NCBI GenBank assembly: GCA_902627325.1
Contig: CACOIM010000004.1
Span: 1 to 59,470, forward strand
Length of the DNA: 59,470 bases
Source of the DNA: an uncultured Prochlorococcus sp.
Lineage (GTDB): Bacteria > Cyanobacteriota > Cyanobacteriia > PCC-6307 > Cyanobiaceae
Direction of reading: 5' to 3'
The notes under the pieces are model-generated. The model saw only the letters and a program-made list of their open reading frames with translations, searched no databases and was not told where the DNA came from. A program made the position numbers and the translations under genes. Positions 33,101 through 43,212 of the stretch are shown here, one piece after another. Position 1 is the stretch's first letter. Every line of letters begins with the position of its first letter.

Positions 33101-34180
33101 TTATTGTTTTAATAGTTTTTGGATAATCAATAATTGACTGGTATCTCTAATTATCAAAATAACACTTAATCCCATAAGTAATAAAAAACTTGATTGAGTC
33201 ACTGCAATTTGAATCTTGTCAGGTATGGGTCTTCCTCTTATACCCTCAATTAATGTAAAAACTAATTGTCCTCCATCTAAAAGAGGTAATGGTAATGAAT
33301 TTAAAACTGCTAAATTAATTGAAATTAATGCAGCAAATAGTAAAATCCCAGTCCCACCTTGTTTAGATAATTGAGCTCCAATCTCGACAATTTTTACAGG
33401 ACCACTGAGTTGTTGAGCTGTAGATGAAAAATTTGTGATTAAACCTTTATAACCATCGATAGTTTTAATGAGAAGAGAGGAAAATTCTTTATTAGTAAAT
33501 TTAAAAATTTCAAACATATTTTTTGTTTTATATGTCTCTTCTTTAATATTTGGCTGCAGCTGAGCACCAATAGTACCCTTGCCATCAATCTTCTGGGGTT
33601 CTAAATTCAATTCTTTTGTTATTTCCCCCCTTTTTATAGTGATAGTAATAATTTGATCATATGAATTTTGTATTTCATTAACAAGAGTATTTACGGCTGA
33701 ATCTCCTATGCCAAGAGTATCATTTTTAACTTTCAGAATTTTATCCCCAGGCTCTAATCCTGCGATGAATGCTGCTCTATCTGGCTGTATGGCTAATACA
33801 GAAATTCCAGGATCAGGATCGAATGGTATCCCAATAGTAGTTACGTTAACTATCAAAATCAGATAAGCAAGAAGCAAATTTGCGAAAACACCAGCAGATA
33901 TTACAATTACTCTCTGATAAATTGGCCTATTTTTTAAAAGATTTGGATCTTTATAATCTATCCCCTTTTGTTCTGCATCTGGGAAAGATACAAATCCGCC
34001 CAGTGGAAATGCTCTCAGGGAATATGTTACTTCGCGTATTTTCTTTTTTATTATTGATGGTCCAAATCCAATCGAAAACCCATCAACATGAATTCCTTGT
34101 AGTATAGCTGCGAGAAAATGTCCCATTTCGTGGAAGAAAATAAGGAATCCTAAAACAGTTATTGAAGTTAAAACATTCAT
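33101..34180 (-). CDS. rseP: Site-2 membrane metalloprotease (RseP family)
   Basis: An intramembrane zinc protease that cuts regulatory membrane proteins. The zinc-binding HEMGH lies in the first membrane segment (LIFFHEMGHFLAA, about residue 18). One PDZ domain spans about residues 115-200 (AFIAGLEPGDKILKV). The second active-site motif is NSLPLPLLDGGQLVF near residue 300. The length of 359 residues is standard. It sits nine bases after serS on the minus strand, so it is probably co-transcribed. Confidence 0.93.
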   Translation of the reverse strand: MNVLTSITVLGFLIFFHEMGHFLAAILQGIHVDGFSIGFGPSIIKKKIREVTYSLRAFPLGGFVSFPDAEQKGIDYKDPNLLKNRPIYQRVIVISAGVFANLLLAYLILIVNVTTIGIPFDPDPGISVLAIQPDRAAFIAGLEPGDKILKVKNDTLGIGDSAVNTLVNEIQNSYDQIITITIKRGEITKELNLEPQKIDGKGTIGAQLQPNIKEETYKTKNMFEIFKFTNKEFSSLLIKTIDGYKGLITNFSSTAQQLSGPVKIVEIGAQLSKQGGTGILLFAALISINLAVLNSLPLPLLDGGQLVFTLIEGIRGRPIPDKIQIAVTQSSFLLLMGLSVILIIRDTSQLLIIQKLLKQ

Positions 34181-34189
34181 TTAAATATA

Positions 34190-35467
34190 TTAATTAGTTT
34201 TTATGAAAGATGAACCAAAATATGGAACAAGCACATCTGGTATTTTTACGCTCCCATCTTTTTGTTGGCCATTTTCGAGAATCGCAGCCATTGTTCTTCC
34301 TATTGCTAACCCGCTTCCATTTAAAGTATGCAAGAAAGTTGTTTTTTTATTTTGTTTAGTTCTAATAAGTGATCTACGAGCCTGAAAATCTAAGCAATTA
34401 CTACAACTTGATATCTCTCTGTAATTGTTACAGCTTGGTAACCAAACCTCAAGATCAAAAGTTCGACTAGATGAAAATCCTAAATCACCCGAACAAATAT
34501 CAACAACTCGATAAGGAAGATTAAGTTCTTTTAGGATATTTTCTGCATCAGAAGTTATTTTTTGATGAGCTTCTTCTGAATGTTCAGGGTTAGAGAACCA
34601 ATATATTTCGACTTTGTTAAATTGATGCAATCTAATTAGACCTTTTGTATCTTTCCCATAACTTCCAGCTTCTCTTCTAAAGCAAGGGCTAAAAGCAACA
34701 TATTTTAATGGTAATAGTTTTGGATCTATTATTTCATCTTTATGAAAGGCTGTGAGTGGAACCTCTGCTGTTGGGGATAGCCATAAATCATCTTCATGAC
34801 ATTTGAAACTCTCATTAGAGAATTTTGGAAGTTGACCAGATCCCCTTAAGCTCTCTGAATTGACTAATGCGGGTGGCATTAATTCAAGATATCCATTTTT
34901 TTGATGAGTATCCAGCATAAAATTAATTAACGCTCTTTCTAGTCTTGCTCCATTCCCAATCAGAGTAATAAAACGACTCTTCGAAATTCTTGAGGTGCGT
35001 TTGGTATCAAATAAATTTAAATTTTCTCCTATTTCCCAATGACTTTTAATATTCTCTTTTTTTAATGGATTCCCCCACTTTCTTAGCTCAATATTTTGAC
35101 TTTCATCTTTTCCTTTTGGCGCATTTTTACTGGGGAAGTTGGGTATTTTCAGAATCTCATCAATAATTTCTTTATTTAAGTCTCTTTTTATTTGCTCAAG
35201 TTTTGAAATTTCTGATTTTAGATTATTGCCATTACTTTTAAGCTCGTTAATATCACCAATCGAAGAATCTTTTTGATTATGATAATAATTACCAATTAAT
35301 TTGCTAATCTTATTACTCTCTGATTGTAAGTTAGAAAGTTCAGTATCTTTATTTTTAAGCTCTATAGTTAATTTCTGAAGGTGAGATAAATTGAGTTTTA
35401 TCCCTCTAACAGATAATTTTTCTTCAACTAGTGTTGGATTTTCTCTTATTAATTTTTGATCTAACAC
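34190..35467 (-). CDS. serS: Seryl-tRNA synthetase
   Basis: A class II synthetase. The N-terminal long coiled-coil that binds the tRNA-Ser variable arm covers about residues 30-100 (Lys/Glu/Leu/Asn-rich). Catalytic motifs are [18 protein letters not shown], '[10 protein letters not shown]', motif 2 with [18 protein letters not shown], and motif 3 with [20 protein letters not shown]. The length of 425 residues is standard. It starts [11 protein letters not shown], the usual N-terminus of SerS. Confidence 0.97.
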   Translation of the reverse strand: MLDQKLIRENPTLVEEKLSVRGIKLNLSHLQKLTIELKNKDTELSNLQSESNKISKLIGNYYHNQKDSSIGDINELKSNGNNLKSEISKLEQIKRDLNKEIIDEILKIPNFPSKNAPKGKDESQNIELRKWGNPLKKENIKSHWEIGENLNLFDTKRTSRISKSRFITLIGNGARLERALINFMLDTHQKNGYLELMPPALVNSESLRGSGQLPKFSNESFKCHEDDLWLSPTAEVPLTAFHKDEIIDPKLLPLKYVAFSPCFRREAGSYGKDTKGLIRLHQFNKVEIYWFSNPEHSEEAHQKITSDAENILKELNLPYRVVDICSGDLGFSSSRTFDLEVWLPSCNNYREISSCSNCLDFQARRSLIRTKQNKKTTFLHTLNGSGLAIGRTMAAILENGQQKDGSVKIPDVLVPYFGSSFIKTN

Positions 35468-35582
35468 TCTTTTTAAGGTATATATCTATAAATTAAACTA
35501 TAGATGAAAATAGTATGTGGTTTTCTCTAAAAGAATTAATTTTTTAAGTATTTTTGAAATATAGAAATATTTATAAATAATT

Positions 35583-37049
35583 TCATGAAGCTAACCTTGC
35601 ACGACCAGTAGATGACCATTCCTTTAACAAGTCAATTTGTTCTTTAGCAGTTCTTGACAATGGAACAAGTTCTGAAACTGCCTTAATTAAATCTCTTTCG
35701 GAAATTTCTCTTTTTTCAGAAAATGAATAGTGCATAGCTTCTATAACTGCTTGTTCCAACTCTGCTCCAGAATATCCATTAGTTCTATCTACTATTGTGG
35801 ATAATTGAAAATCATAATCTGGTCTTCTTTTTTTTAAATGCAAATCAAGAATGCTTAATCTCTCCTCTGATTTTGGTAAGTCTAGGAAAAAAATTTCATC
35901 AAATCTTCCTTTCCTAAGCAATTCAGGAGGTAATTTATCTATAGCATTTGCTGTAGCAATGACAAATACTGAGGATTTTTTTTCAGCCATCCATGTAAGC
36001 AAGCTTGCCAATACCCTCTGGCTTGTCCCGCCGTCGCTTCTAGCATCTCCACCGAATCCCTTGTCGATTTCATCTATCCAAAGAATACATGGAGCCATAG
36101 CTTCTGTTCTTGTTATCGTTTCTCTTGTTCTTGCCTCACTTGAACCAACTAAGCCTGAAAATAATCTACCCACATCTAATTTTAAAAGAGGCATAGACCA
36201 ACTTTTGGCTATTGCTTTAGCCGTTAGAGATTTACCAGTTCCTTGAGGACCAACTAATAAAACACCTTTTGGTAAAGGAAGACCATATTCTCTGGCCTCA
36301 TCAGAAAATGCTTGATATCTTTGTTTTAACCAGTTTTTTAAAATACTTAGTCCTCCAATATCATTTTGATTTGAATCGCTTTCAAAAAATTCAAGAATCT
36401 CACTTCTAGAAATCACCTGTTTTTTCTCATCGATAATATCTTTTAAATCAATTTTGCTTATTTTCCCCCTTTGAGTTAACGCTCTTGCAGCAACTTGTCT
36501 AACTCTTAGTTCGCTTAATCCGCTTGAGGCCATTGCTAATTGATGTAAATCATGTTCATCAAGATCAGATTCTGTTTTAATTGAAATATTCTTAATAAGT
36601 GATTTTAACTCTATTTGATCTGGGAGAGGCAATTCAATAATTGTTAATAATTCATCTAGTTCGTCTGAAGTTGGGTAAATGTGAGAACTAAAAATTATGT
36701 TATGCGAAGTTTCTTTTAATGAAAAGCATAATTCCTTAACAGTTCTAGAAATTGTTGGGTCTTCATAAAATTTATGAAAATCCTTAATTAATAAGATTGT
36801 TGAGAGTGAGTTGTCTTGCTCTTTTATCCAATTTAAAATTCCTAGTGGGTTATTTGAAAATTTCTTTTCATCATTTAGTGATCCTTGAATTCCATTGACA
36901 CAATCCCAACATATCACTCTTTTTTTATTAATTCTTTTGCGAACTGATTCTAAAACCCTATAAAGTCTTTCTTCCTCTTTATTCTTTATCCAAATCAAAG
37001 GTGTTCTTGCTTTTATTAATAACTCTAAATTTTGTAGCCAAGATTGCAT
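35583..37049 (-). CDS. AAA+ ATPase (Ycf46-like)
   Basis: A 488-residue protein with an N-terminal domain typical of cyanobacterial/plastid Ycf46-like proteins (SWLQNLELLIKARTPLIWI) and a C-terminal AAA module. Walker A is GPQGTGKS, Walker B ILWIDEIDKG, then GGTSQRVLASLLTWMAEK, the sensor in FVIATANAIDKLPPELLRKGRFDE and the second region of homology. The cellular role of the family is unclear; links to photosynthesis or carbon regulation have been suggested. It lies 27 bases after yidC in the same direction. Confidence 0.88.
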   Translation of the reverse strand: MQSWLQNLELLIKARTPLIWIKNKEEERLYRVLESVRKRINKKRVICWDCVNGIQGSLNDEKKFSNNPLGILNWIKEQDNSLSTILLIKDFHKFYEDPTISRTVKELCFSLKETSHNIIFSSHIYPTSDELDELLTIIELPLPDQIELKSLIKNISIKTESDLDEHDLHQLAMASSGLSELRVRQVAARALTQRGKISKIDLKDIIDEKKQVISRSEILEFFESDSNQNDIGGLSILKNWLKQRYQAFSDEAREYGLPLPKGVLLVGPQGTGKSLTAKAIAKSWSMPLLKLDVGRLFSGLVGSSEARTRETITRTEAMAPCILWIDEIDKGFGGDARSDGGTSQRVLASLLTWMAEKKSSVFVIATANAIDKLPPELLRKGRFDEIFFLDLPKSEERLSILDLHLKKRRPDYDFQLSTIVDRTNGYSGAELEQAVIEAMHYSFSEKREISERDLIKAVSELVPLSRTAKEQIDLLKEWSSTGRARLAS

Positions 37050-37076
37050 AACTTTAAAGTTTTAGCTAAATAAAAT

Positions 37077-38216
37077 TCACTTCTTACTATTTGGTTCAAA
37101 AGGAAGCCTTTTTTCATTTATTGAAGATGATGTAGTTGCAATTTGATTTTTATTTAGAAGCTGTTCATCTAAAATCTTTTGCAGGTTATCTGGTAAAGCT
37201 TCTTTATTTAAAAGAAAGGTTTGCAGGGCTTGGAAAATATTTGCAACTACCATATAAAGTAGAACTCCTGCTGGCAGAGGAAAGAACAAAAACATACCAG
37301 TTATCATTACTGGTGTAATTTTGTTTGCAGTTGATTGTTGTGGGTTTGCGGGCATCCCCTGGCCAGATAAGAACTGTGAAAGTAATAATGTCAAACCAAA
37401 AGCCCCAACTAATATTGCTATATCCCAATTTATTGACCCGTCAACATAAAATCCTACTTGCCCAAGTGCTTTGATAAATAAGAAACCACTCTTAGCGGCT
37501 AGGCCTGGTATCTTGGCTTCGATGGTAGCATCTCCAGTTTTGAGAGGTGTAACAATTCCATCTTCACTAATCTTTACGTTTTCTGAACCTTTAGTAACTG
37601 ACCATGAAGGCACGAATTTTGATCCTTCATCATATTTAGAAAGTATCTCTGAATAATTATTTCCAGTAGTGGTTTGAAGATTAATTTTTAATGAATCTTG
37701 TAATCCTAATTTTGTCCCATTTGGAATGGATGCAACAACTGGAAAGTGTGTTTTTTCATTAATAAAAATAGAATGCCTTGGAGATGTGAAAGGTTTAGGT
37801 TCAATCGCTGCTATTTGATCTTGAGGCAAGATCTTAAGATTTATGTTGTATGGAACATCTGCGAAGGGTGATCCTCTTAACGTTGCAAATAGTGCAAATA
37901 ATACTGGCATTTGAACGATTAATGGTAAGCAACCTGCTAATGGGCTGCCAAACTCGTTCATTAATTTTCCTAGTTCTTCTTGCTGCTTCTTGGCGTTTCC
38001 GGCGAATTTTGACTTGATTTCAGCTTGCCTTTTTTGCATGACCGGTTGAGCTATTTTCATTCTTCTAGCACTCCTTATTGAACCAGCACTGAGAGGAAAT
38101 AATACAATTCTTATTACAACAGTAAGAGCAATAATAGCTAAACCATAGCTGGGAACTAAGCCATAGAAGAAATCCAGTATCGGGATTAATAGTTTTTCAG
38201 AGATGAACCCGATCAC
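37077..38216 (-). CDS. yidC: Membrane protein insertase YidC/Oxa1
   Basis: It inserts proteins into the inner and thylakoid membranes. Core signatures are [40 protein letters not shown] and [16 protein letters not shown] in the N-terminal part, and the late segments QFLSGQGM and [21 protein letters not shown]. The conserved Arg (in VIRIVLFP) is present. Between about residues 150 and 250 there is a soluble insertion with a bacterial Ig-like (Big_2) pattern, '[18 protein letters not shown]' and '[14 protein letters not shown]'. At 379 residues it is shorter than proteobacterial YidC and typical of cyanobacteria. It is part of the rpmH-rnpA-PH-yidC order. Confidence 0.95.
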   Translation of the reverse strand: MIGFISEKLLIPILDFFYGLVPSYGLAIIALTVVIRIVLFPLSAGSIRSARRMKIAQPVMQKRQAEIKSKFAGNAKKQQEELGKLMNEFGSPLAGCLPLIVQMPVLFALFATLRGSPFADVPYNINLKILPQDQIAAIEPKPFTSPRHSIFINEKTHFPVVASIPNGTKLGLQDSLKINLQTTTGNNYSEILSKYDEGSKFVPSWSVTKGSENVKISEDGIVTPLKTGDATIEAKIPGLAAKSGFLFIKALGQVGFYVDGSINWDIAILVGAFGLTLLLSQFLSGQGMPANPQQSTANKITPVMITGMFLFFPLPAGVLLYMVVANIFQALQTFLLNKEALPDNLQKILDEQLLNKNQIATTSSSINEKRLPFEPNSKK

Positions 38217-38293
38217 GGTATTAAAAAAGAGAAGAGTTTACTAAAGTTTGTATTTTACAGGATAGAGGAATCATTTTGTGATTAAAATTACTT

Positions 38294-38707
38294 TTAAGTT
38301 TTAGCTGCAAAACCCTGAGTTTCTCCAAGATTAGCTGAATTAGGCGTTTTCGAGATGTTTTTTTCTATGAAATTCTGCTTTTCTCTAAAAGATGGTACAG
38401 ATTTCATTTCAACTTTGGAACCATCATTAAGAATTAAGACCATATCCCCATACGAACCAAATCCTCTAGGCACAGATCTAATTTCTTTAATGTTATTTAA
38501 AGAAACTTGAGTTTTGTTTCTCCCAAACCAGCCACCCACAATAGTTATCCTTTTATTAGTCATAGTAAAACGTAACCATAGAGATCTAACAATTGCAGCG
38601 AATGCAAATGGTAAACCTAGAATGGTTAAACCCGCTAATAAATTTATTATTAAATCACCCTTAGCTGGGCCACCTTCGTAAAAGACTTCTTCGTTGATTG
38701 TAATCAT
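38294..38707 (-). CDS. Bacterial PH-domain membrane protein
   Basis: A 137-residue protein with one or two hydrophobic segments (LIINLLAGLTILGLPFAFAAIV), followed by a bacterial PH-like domain (LRFTMTNKRITIVGGWFGRN, then TQVSLNNIKEIRSVPRGFGS and MVLILNDGSKVEMKSVPSF). It overlaps the rnpA stop by four bases, and yidC follows, in the conserved cyanobacterial order rpmH-rnpA-(PH protein)-yidC. It probably supports membrane protein assembly; this is inferred from position only. Confidence 0.85.
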   Translation of the reverse strand: MITINEEVFYEGGPAKGDLIINLLAGLTILGLPFAFAAIVRSLWLRFTMTNKRITIVGGWFGRNKTQVSLNNIKEIRSVPRGFGSYGDMVLILNDGSKVEMKSVPSFREKQNFIEKNISKTPNSANLGETQGFAAKT

Positions 38708-39090
38708 TTGAGTAAACCAGTTTTTAAGATTAAAGTTTGAAATTCCTTTAACAATTCAGTTTCGTAATTTTTGATATTACCACCTTTTAGATTAACAAGT
38801 ACCCAGTACTGAATGTGGTTGTGCTCATTTTTGAAATTTTTTAAAAAATTTGCTTGCAACAATCTTCTAATCTTATTTCTTACTACGGCTTTTTTTGAAA
38901 CTTTTTTACTTACAGATATTGCTAATTTGAAATTCTTAGGATAAGAAAAGTTTTTATGGGATAAGAGTACTTTTGGACAGGATTTTGTAATTTTGAAATC
39001 CATGAATTTCCCATAGTACTTTTTTGAGTTTTTTTGAATATATTTAAATGTCCTATGACCTTTGAGCCGCATTTTTTTGGGTAAAGCCAT
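38704..39090 (-). CDS. rnpA: Ribonuclease P protein component
   Basis: The basic protein partner of the RNase P RNA in tRNA 5' maturation. The start is MALPKKMRLKGHRTFKYIQK, and the signature is ISVSKKVSKKAVVRNKIRR (the RNR box, here VVRNKIRRLLQ). The length of 128 residues and strong basic charge are as expected. It lies eight bases after rpmH and overlaps the next gene by four bases. Confidence 0.95.
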   Translation of the reverse strand: MALPKKMRLKGHRTFKYIQKNSKKYYGKFMDFKITKSCPKVLLSHKNFSYPKNFKLAISVSKKVSKKAVVRNKIRRLLQANFLKNFKNEHNHIQYWVLVNLKGGNIKNYETELLKEFQTLILKTGLLK

Positions 39091-39098
39091 TAAATTAC

Positions 39099-39236
39099 TC
39101 AGACGGCAATTCTATCTCTACCTCTTTTTCTTCTACTTTTAATAACTCTTCTACCTGTATGAGAACGCATTCTTACTCTAAAACCTGATACACGCTTTCT
39201 TTTCCTTGATGTTCCACCTAGAGTTCTTTTAGTCAT
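39099..39236 (-). CDS. rpmH: Ribosomal protein L34
   Basis: The frame encodes 45 residues, [20 protein letters not shown] and then [20 protein letters not shown], ending DRIAV. This is an unmistakable L34: very basic, with the SGFRxRMRSxxGRxVIxxRRxKGR core. It is too short for many gene finders. It heads the rpmH-rnpA cluster in the usual bacterial order. Confidence 0.97.
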   Translation of the reverse strand: MTKRTLGGTSRKRKRVSGFRVRMRSHTGRRVIKSRRKRGRDRIAV

Positions 39237-39279
39237 TGCTTGTAGTCTTTTTAATAATCTAACATTTATTATATCCTTA

Positions 39280-39843
39280 TTAAGGACTAATATTTATAGT
39301 CCAGCTTCCAATATAATTTGAAACTGGCACTGGTCCAGATGATTTACCAAAAGAATGGAATTGGTAAAGTCCGGATTTTCTTGGATTATTTATCTTAAAT
39401 ACTACTGCATACTTATCTTTGTCAGCAGGTACTGGAATTATGGGATAAATTTCTAACCTTTTATTTTCTTTATCAATAACAATATCAGAGGGAATATTTT
39501 CAATGCATTTTGTTTTACCAGTATATCCACCAAAGTTTGCTTTGCAAAAGGTAATATTTTTTGGCTTTAAAGTTGATTTAAAATTTTTAGGAATTTTAAT
39601 ATTAATAGATAGAAATCCTGTCTTTCTGTCTCTAGGCATGAAGAAGAAGTAAATTTTATTTTTAGCTCTCTTTGCATTAGTTCTTTGATACCAATTAAGT
39701 TTTTTATATCCATCAGTAGGATTCCATTGAAACTCAAAAGCCTTTGCAGAATTAATATGGGTAGGGATGAAAGTTATTAAAAAGGTTGAAATTAATATTT
39801 TATTGATTTTTTTTATTAATAAATTTTTTGAATAGTAATTCAT
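39280..39843 (-). CDS. Exported DUF2808 protein
   Basis: The 187-residue protein has an N-terminal hydrophobic export signal ([23 protein letters not shown]). The following domain has features of DUF2808, a cyanobacterial family of unknown function: '[22 protein letters not shown]', a Cys pair ([10 protein letters not shown] and [10 protein letters not shown]) likely to form a disulfide, and '[22 protein letters not shown]'. The Trp-containing end '[10 protein letters not shown]' is also typical. It is placed between rpmH and aroH with its own gaps, so it is probably a single-gene transcript. Confidence 0.8.
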   Translation of the reverse strand: MNYYSKNLLIKKINKILISTFLITFIPTHINSAKAFEFQWNPTDGYKKLNWYQRTNAKRAKNKIYFFFMPRDRKTGFLSINIKIPKNFKSTLKPKNITFCKANFGGYTGKTKCIENIPSDIVIDKENKRLEIYPIIPVPADKDKYAVVFKINNPRKSGLYQFHSFGKSSGPVPVSNYIGSWTINISP

Positions 39844-39897
39844 TGCGCAAATTCTTAAACGAAATAAGGTAACTTTATATTTTTAGAGTTTACCTTA

Positions 39898-40278
39898 TCA
39901 TCTGTCAGGTCTTAATTTGGAAGACTCGTTTAAGTAGGGATGTATTGGTTGTCTGTCATATTCAAGATAAACAAGTGCTAGCAACCTTATGCAATAGTCA
40001 ACATCATTTGGTACAAACATCTGTTGACAGTCCAAAAAAGCAACCGAATCAAAATTAAAATATTTACGTGCTATTGAAGCAGGAAAACAAGAATTAAGAT
40101 CTTTCGTAACTGTAAAAGTAATTGAAATAATATTTTCTTCTTTTAGATGATTAAGTGTTATCAATTCCTGAATGAGCTCGATAACGACATCTCTAATAAG
40201 ATGATCTTTATTTCCTTTAGCAGTTGTAGCACCTCGGATAGCGGTTAATTTAGGATTTGGATTTGTTTTTTCACTCAT
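39898..40278 (-). CDS. aroH: Chorismate mutase, AroH class
   Basis: It converts chorismate to prephenate for Phe and Tyr synthesis. The N-terminal TAIRGATTAKGNKDHLI holds the conserved Arg, and 'ISITFTVTKDLNSCFPASIAR' and 'CQQMFVPNDVDYCIRLLALVYLE' contain further active-site residues of the pseudo-alpha/beta-barrel trimer (Bacillus AroH type). The length of 126 residues is standard. The sppA stop is eight bases upstream, so they form a two-gene operon. Confidence 0.92.
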   Translation of the reverse strand: MSEKTNPNPKLTAIRGATTAKGNKDHLIRDVVIELIQELITLNHLKEENIISITFTVTKDLNSCFPASIARKYFNFDSVAFLDCQQMFVPNDVDYCIRLLALVYLEYDRQPIHPYLNESSKLRPDR

Positions 40279-40286
40279 GCCTTTAT

Positions 40287-41096
40287 TTAAGGTCTATAAA
40301 GCCAAAGTAATTTATTTATTGTCTCAATCTCAAAGTTGAGAAGATTTATTAATTTTTGACTTAGTTCACCTCCTGGAATAAGTCCAAGTATTTTTTTCTT
40401 TTTTTTGCCAATTGTAATAGGTTCAATTTTTAAATCTGTATTTGTCATCTCAGCGGCTATTTCTCTTGCTTTGTACTCGTCACCAATTTCATCGACTAAA
40501 CCTAGTTCCTTAGCTTGAGAACCTGTAAAAATTCTTCCATCAGCAAACTTCTTAACATCTTCAACGGGAATGCCCCTGCCTTCAGAGACAGCATTTGTAA
40601 ACTGTTCATAGCTCTCGTCAATTAAGTTTTGAAGTAGCTCTCTGCCTTCTTCGCTAAGAGGTTTATCTGGTGAGAGGATGTCTTTAAAAAGACCGCTTTT
40701 GACAGTCTCAAATTTAATACCAATCTTACTCAATAGTTCAGAAATATTATTTCCTCTGATAATGACTCCGATTGATCCAGTAATAGTTCCTGGATTAGCA
40801 ACTATCTTATCTGCTGCAACCCCTATGTAGACTCCCCCTGAAGCGGAAATGTTACCGAAACTTGCTATTACTTTGCACCCTTTTGATTTAAGCCTATTAA
40901 TTGCCGAATAGATTTCTTGACTATCGCCAACAGTACCTCCAGGGCTATCAATTCTTAAAATAAGTGCTGGAAATTCTCTTTCTTCTACCTGTTTTAGAGC
41001 TTTTAGAGTAGAAATTCTCGTTGAACTTGTAATAGGCTCTTCTATTACAATTCGTGCAACCCTTTTTTTGGATTTTCTTTTAAAAGGCCAAATCAT
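40287..41096 (-). CDS. sppA: Signal peptide peptidase SppA (short form)
   Basis: A Ser/Lys-dyad membrane-associated protease that degrades cleaved signal peptides. I start it at ATG 41096 (MIWPFKRKSKKRVARIVIEE). An upstream frame extends to 41264, but that part reads across the promoter of the divergent EamA gene and is not conserved-looking. The nucleophile Ser lies in NISASGGVYIGVAADKIV. 'GTITGSIGVI' and 'FKDILSPDKPLSEEGRELL' (with the Lys) complete the family pattern. The length of 269 residues is typical of the short bacterial form. aroH follows after eight bases. Confidence 0.92.
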   Translation of the reverse strand: MIWPFKRKSKKRVARIVIEEPITSSTRISTLKALKQVEEREFPALILRIDSPGGTVGDSQEIYSAINRLKSKGCKVIASFGNISASGGVYIGVAADKIVANPGTITGSIGVIIRGNNISELLSKIGIKFETVKSGLFKDILSPDKPLSEEGRELLQNLIDESYEQFTNAVSEGRGIPVEDVKKFADGRIFTGSQAKELGLVDEIGDEYKAREIAAEMTNTDLKIEPITIGKKKKKILGLIPGGELSQKLINLLNFEIETINKLLWLYRP

Positions 41097-41152
41097 TTTT
41101 TGTTTTTTATTATTAATCTTAAATAACAATAAAAAGATTATCAGCAGATTTG

Positions 41153-42094
41153 ATGAATTTATTTTTAAATTGGTTTTTGATGATACTCCCTTTTGCTCTT
41201 TGGGGCACTTCAATGGCTGCCATGACACCACTGGTATCAAGTGGTGGCCCAGAATTAGTGGCATTTTTAAGATTATTACCAGCAGGTATACTTGTCCTGA
41301 TTACAACATATTTACTTAAGAGAGATTTGAGGATTTACAGGTGTGATTTGAAGTGGTTTATTGTTTTTACAATTGTTGATGCAACATTTTTTCAATTATT
41401 CTTAACTTATGGAATATCTGAAACTGGAGCTGGATTGGGATCTGTGTTGATTGATTCACAACCCTTAATTGTAGCTCTTCTAGCTAGAGCAATCTTTGGA
41501 AACTTAATTAACCCAATTGGATGGTTAGGCCTTTTATTTGGTTTGGGAGGAATAATTTTTCTTGGATTTCCAAAAGAATTTTTAGAAAAATGGTGGTTGA
41601 TGTCAGATACAAATTTAGGTGATATAAACTTTAATGTAGGTGAAGCTTGGATGCTAGCAGCAGCATTGTCTATGGCTTTAGGAACAATACTTATTAGATT
41701 AACTTGTACAAAAAGTGACCCTGTTTCAGTAACGGGTTGGCATATGGTTTTTGGTAGCTTACCTTTAATAATTAAATATTTTTTAGATACGAATTTTCAA
41801 GTACTTCCAAATTGGACTTTTACTGAATGGGGTTTAATGTCATTTGCAAGTATTTTTGGAAGCGCCATAGCATATGGATTATTCTTTTATTTTGCTAATA
41901 ATAAAGAGATTACTGGCTTTAGTACGCTTGCTTTCTTAACTCCAGTTTTTGCATTGCTAAGTGGTGGAGTTTGGCTAGATGAGCGATTAACTGCGATTCA
42001 ATGGGTTGGAGTTGCTTTTGTTCTGGTTTCAGTCTTTTTTGTTAGCCAGAGGAAATCTTTATGGGAATTAAATAATAGTGAGAGTAAAATTTAA
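41153..42094 (+). CDS. EamA-family (DMT superfamily) transporter
   Basis: An inner-membrane exporter with ten hydrophobic segments in two EamA repeats. Repeat one has 'LPFALWGTSMAAMTPLVSSG' and GPELVAFLRLLPAGILVL, and ends 'GLLFGLGGIIFLGFPK'. Repeat two has WMLAAALSMALGTILIRLTC and 'STLAFLTPVFALLSGGVWLDE'. I prefer ATG 41153; a TTG three bases upstream is also open. The length of 313 residues is standard. Substrate is unknown; amino acid or metabolite efflux is typical. It is divergent from sppA. Confidence 0.9.
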   Translation: MNLFLNWFLMILPFALWGTSMAAMTPLVSSGGPELVAFLRLLPAGILVLITTYLLKRDLRIYRCDLKWFIVFTIVDATFFQLFLTYGISETGAGLGSVLIDSQPLIVALLARAIFGNLINPIGWLGLLFGLGGIIFLGFPKEFLEKWWLMSDTNLGDINFNVGEAWMLAAALSMALGTILIRLTCTKSDPVSVTGWHMVFGSLPLIIKYFLDTNFQVLPNWTFTEWGLMSFASIFGSAIAYGLFFYFANNKEITGFSTLAFLTPVFALLSGGVWLDERLTAIQWVGVAFVLVSVFFVSQRKSLWELNNSESKI

Positions 42095-42123
42095 AAGATA
42101 ATAATCTTTAATTTTAATTTAGG

Positions 42124-43200
42124 ATGCGTTTAATAATAATAAGCACACCAATAGGTTTTTTAGGAAGTGGTAAGGGAGGAGGTGTTGAATTAACTTTAAA
42201 TTCTTTAGTCAATGGCTTATCGAAACAAAATCATTTTATAAATGTCGTAGCCCCAAATCATTCAAAGTTATCTCAGAATTCTATTTTTACTAAATTAGTT
42301 ACAGTATCTGGCTGTGAACAAAAAAGTTGGCAACATCAAGACTATTTCACTAAAACAAATCCTTCAAAGAGTTCAATTGTAAATGTAATGTTTGAAAAAG
42401 CAATTTCTTTAATGAAGGACTGTGATGCAATTATAAATTTATCTTATGATTTTTTACCTATAAGCAAAACTTTGGACGTAGATTATCCGATCTTACATCT
42501 GATAAGTATGGGTGATGAGAGTAATGAAGTCAGAAATATTATCTCAAGGGTATATTCTAAATATCCTAATAATTTTGCATTTCATACAAAAACACAAGCT
42601 TCTGATTATCCTTTTATAAAAGATCCAATTATCCTTGGAAATGGTTTTGAATTATCAAAATATAGTTTTCAAGAAAAAAAAAATGGGCCGCTTGCATGGG
42701 TTGGTCGGGTCGCTCCAGAAAAAGGCCTTGAAGATGCAGTTTACGTGGCTAATGAAATGGGCGAAAAACTTAATGTTTGGGGATATGTACAAGATAAAGA
42801 ATATGCTTCCAAAATTGAACAATCATATCCTAGTGGGCAGATATGTTGGAAAGGGTTTTTGCCAACCAATAAATTCCAGAAAGAGTTAGGCCAATGTAGA
42901 GCTCTAATAAATACTCCAAAGTGGAATGAAGCATATGGGAATGTAGTCGTTGAAGCGATGGCTTGTGGTGTCCCTGTAGTCGCATATAAGAAAGGAGGTC
43001 CTGGGGAAATTATTCAGCATGGAGAAACAGGTTTCTTGGTCAAAGCTGATGATAAAGAAAATCTTCTTTTGAATTTAAAGAAGATTGATAGTATTAATCG
43101 CAAAAAGTGTAGAGAGTGGGTTGAAAATAATGCATCTTCAAATATATTCGCTGATAAGGTTGTCAGTTGGCTCAAAAAGGTTATTAAAGAATATGAATGA
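42124..43200 (+). CDS. Glycosyltransferase family 4
   Basis: A GT-B-fold retaining glycosyltransferase. The N-terminal 'STPIGFLGSGKGGGVELTL' is the Gly-rich acceptor loop. The C-terminal donor domain has 'WVGRVAPEKGLEDAVYVANEMG', 'WKGFLPTNKFQKELGQCRAL' and the EX7E-type region 'EAYGNVVVEAMACGVPVVAY', followed by 'GGPGEIIQHGETGFLV'. The length of 358 residues is usual. It lies 30 bases after the EamA gene and 12 before a GT39-like gene, suggesting a three-gene transcript. The sugar donor is unknown. Confidence 0.9.
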   Translation: MRLIIISTPIGFLGSGKGGGVELTLNSLVNGLSKQNHFINVVAPNHSKLSQNSIFTKLVTVSGCEQKSWQHQDYFTKTNPSKSSIVNVMFEKAISLMKDCDAIINLSYDFLPISKTLDVDYPILHLISMGDESNEVRNIISRVYSKYPNNFAFHTKTQASDYPFIKDPIILGNGFELSKYSFQEKKNGPLAWVGRVAPEKGLEDAVYVANEMGEKLNVWGYVQDKEYASKIEQSYPSGQICWKGFLPTNKFQKELGQCRALINTPKWNEAYGNVVVEAMACGVPVVAYKKGGPGEIIQHGETGFLVKADDKENLLLNLKKIDSINRKKCREWVENNASSNIFADKVVSWLKKVIKEYE

Positions 43201-43212
43201 TTAGACAATTCA

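Noticed and set aside
41097-41264. Upstream extension of the sppA frame by 56 codons
   Set aside because: It runs across the promoter and start of the divergent EamA gene, and the natural start MIWPFKRKSKK lies at 41096.
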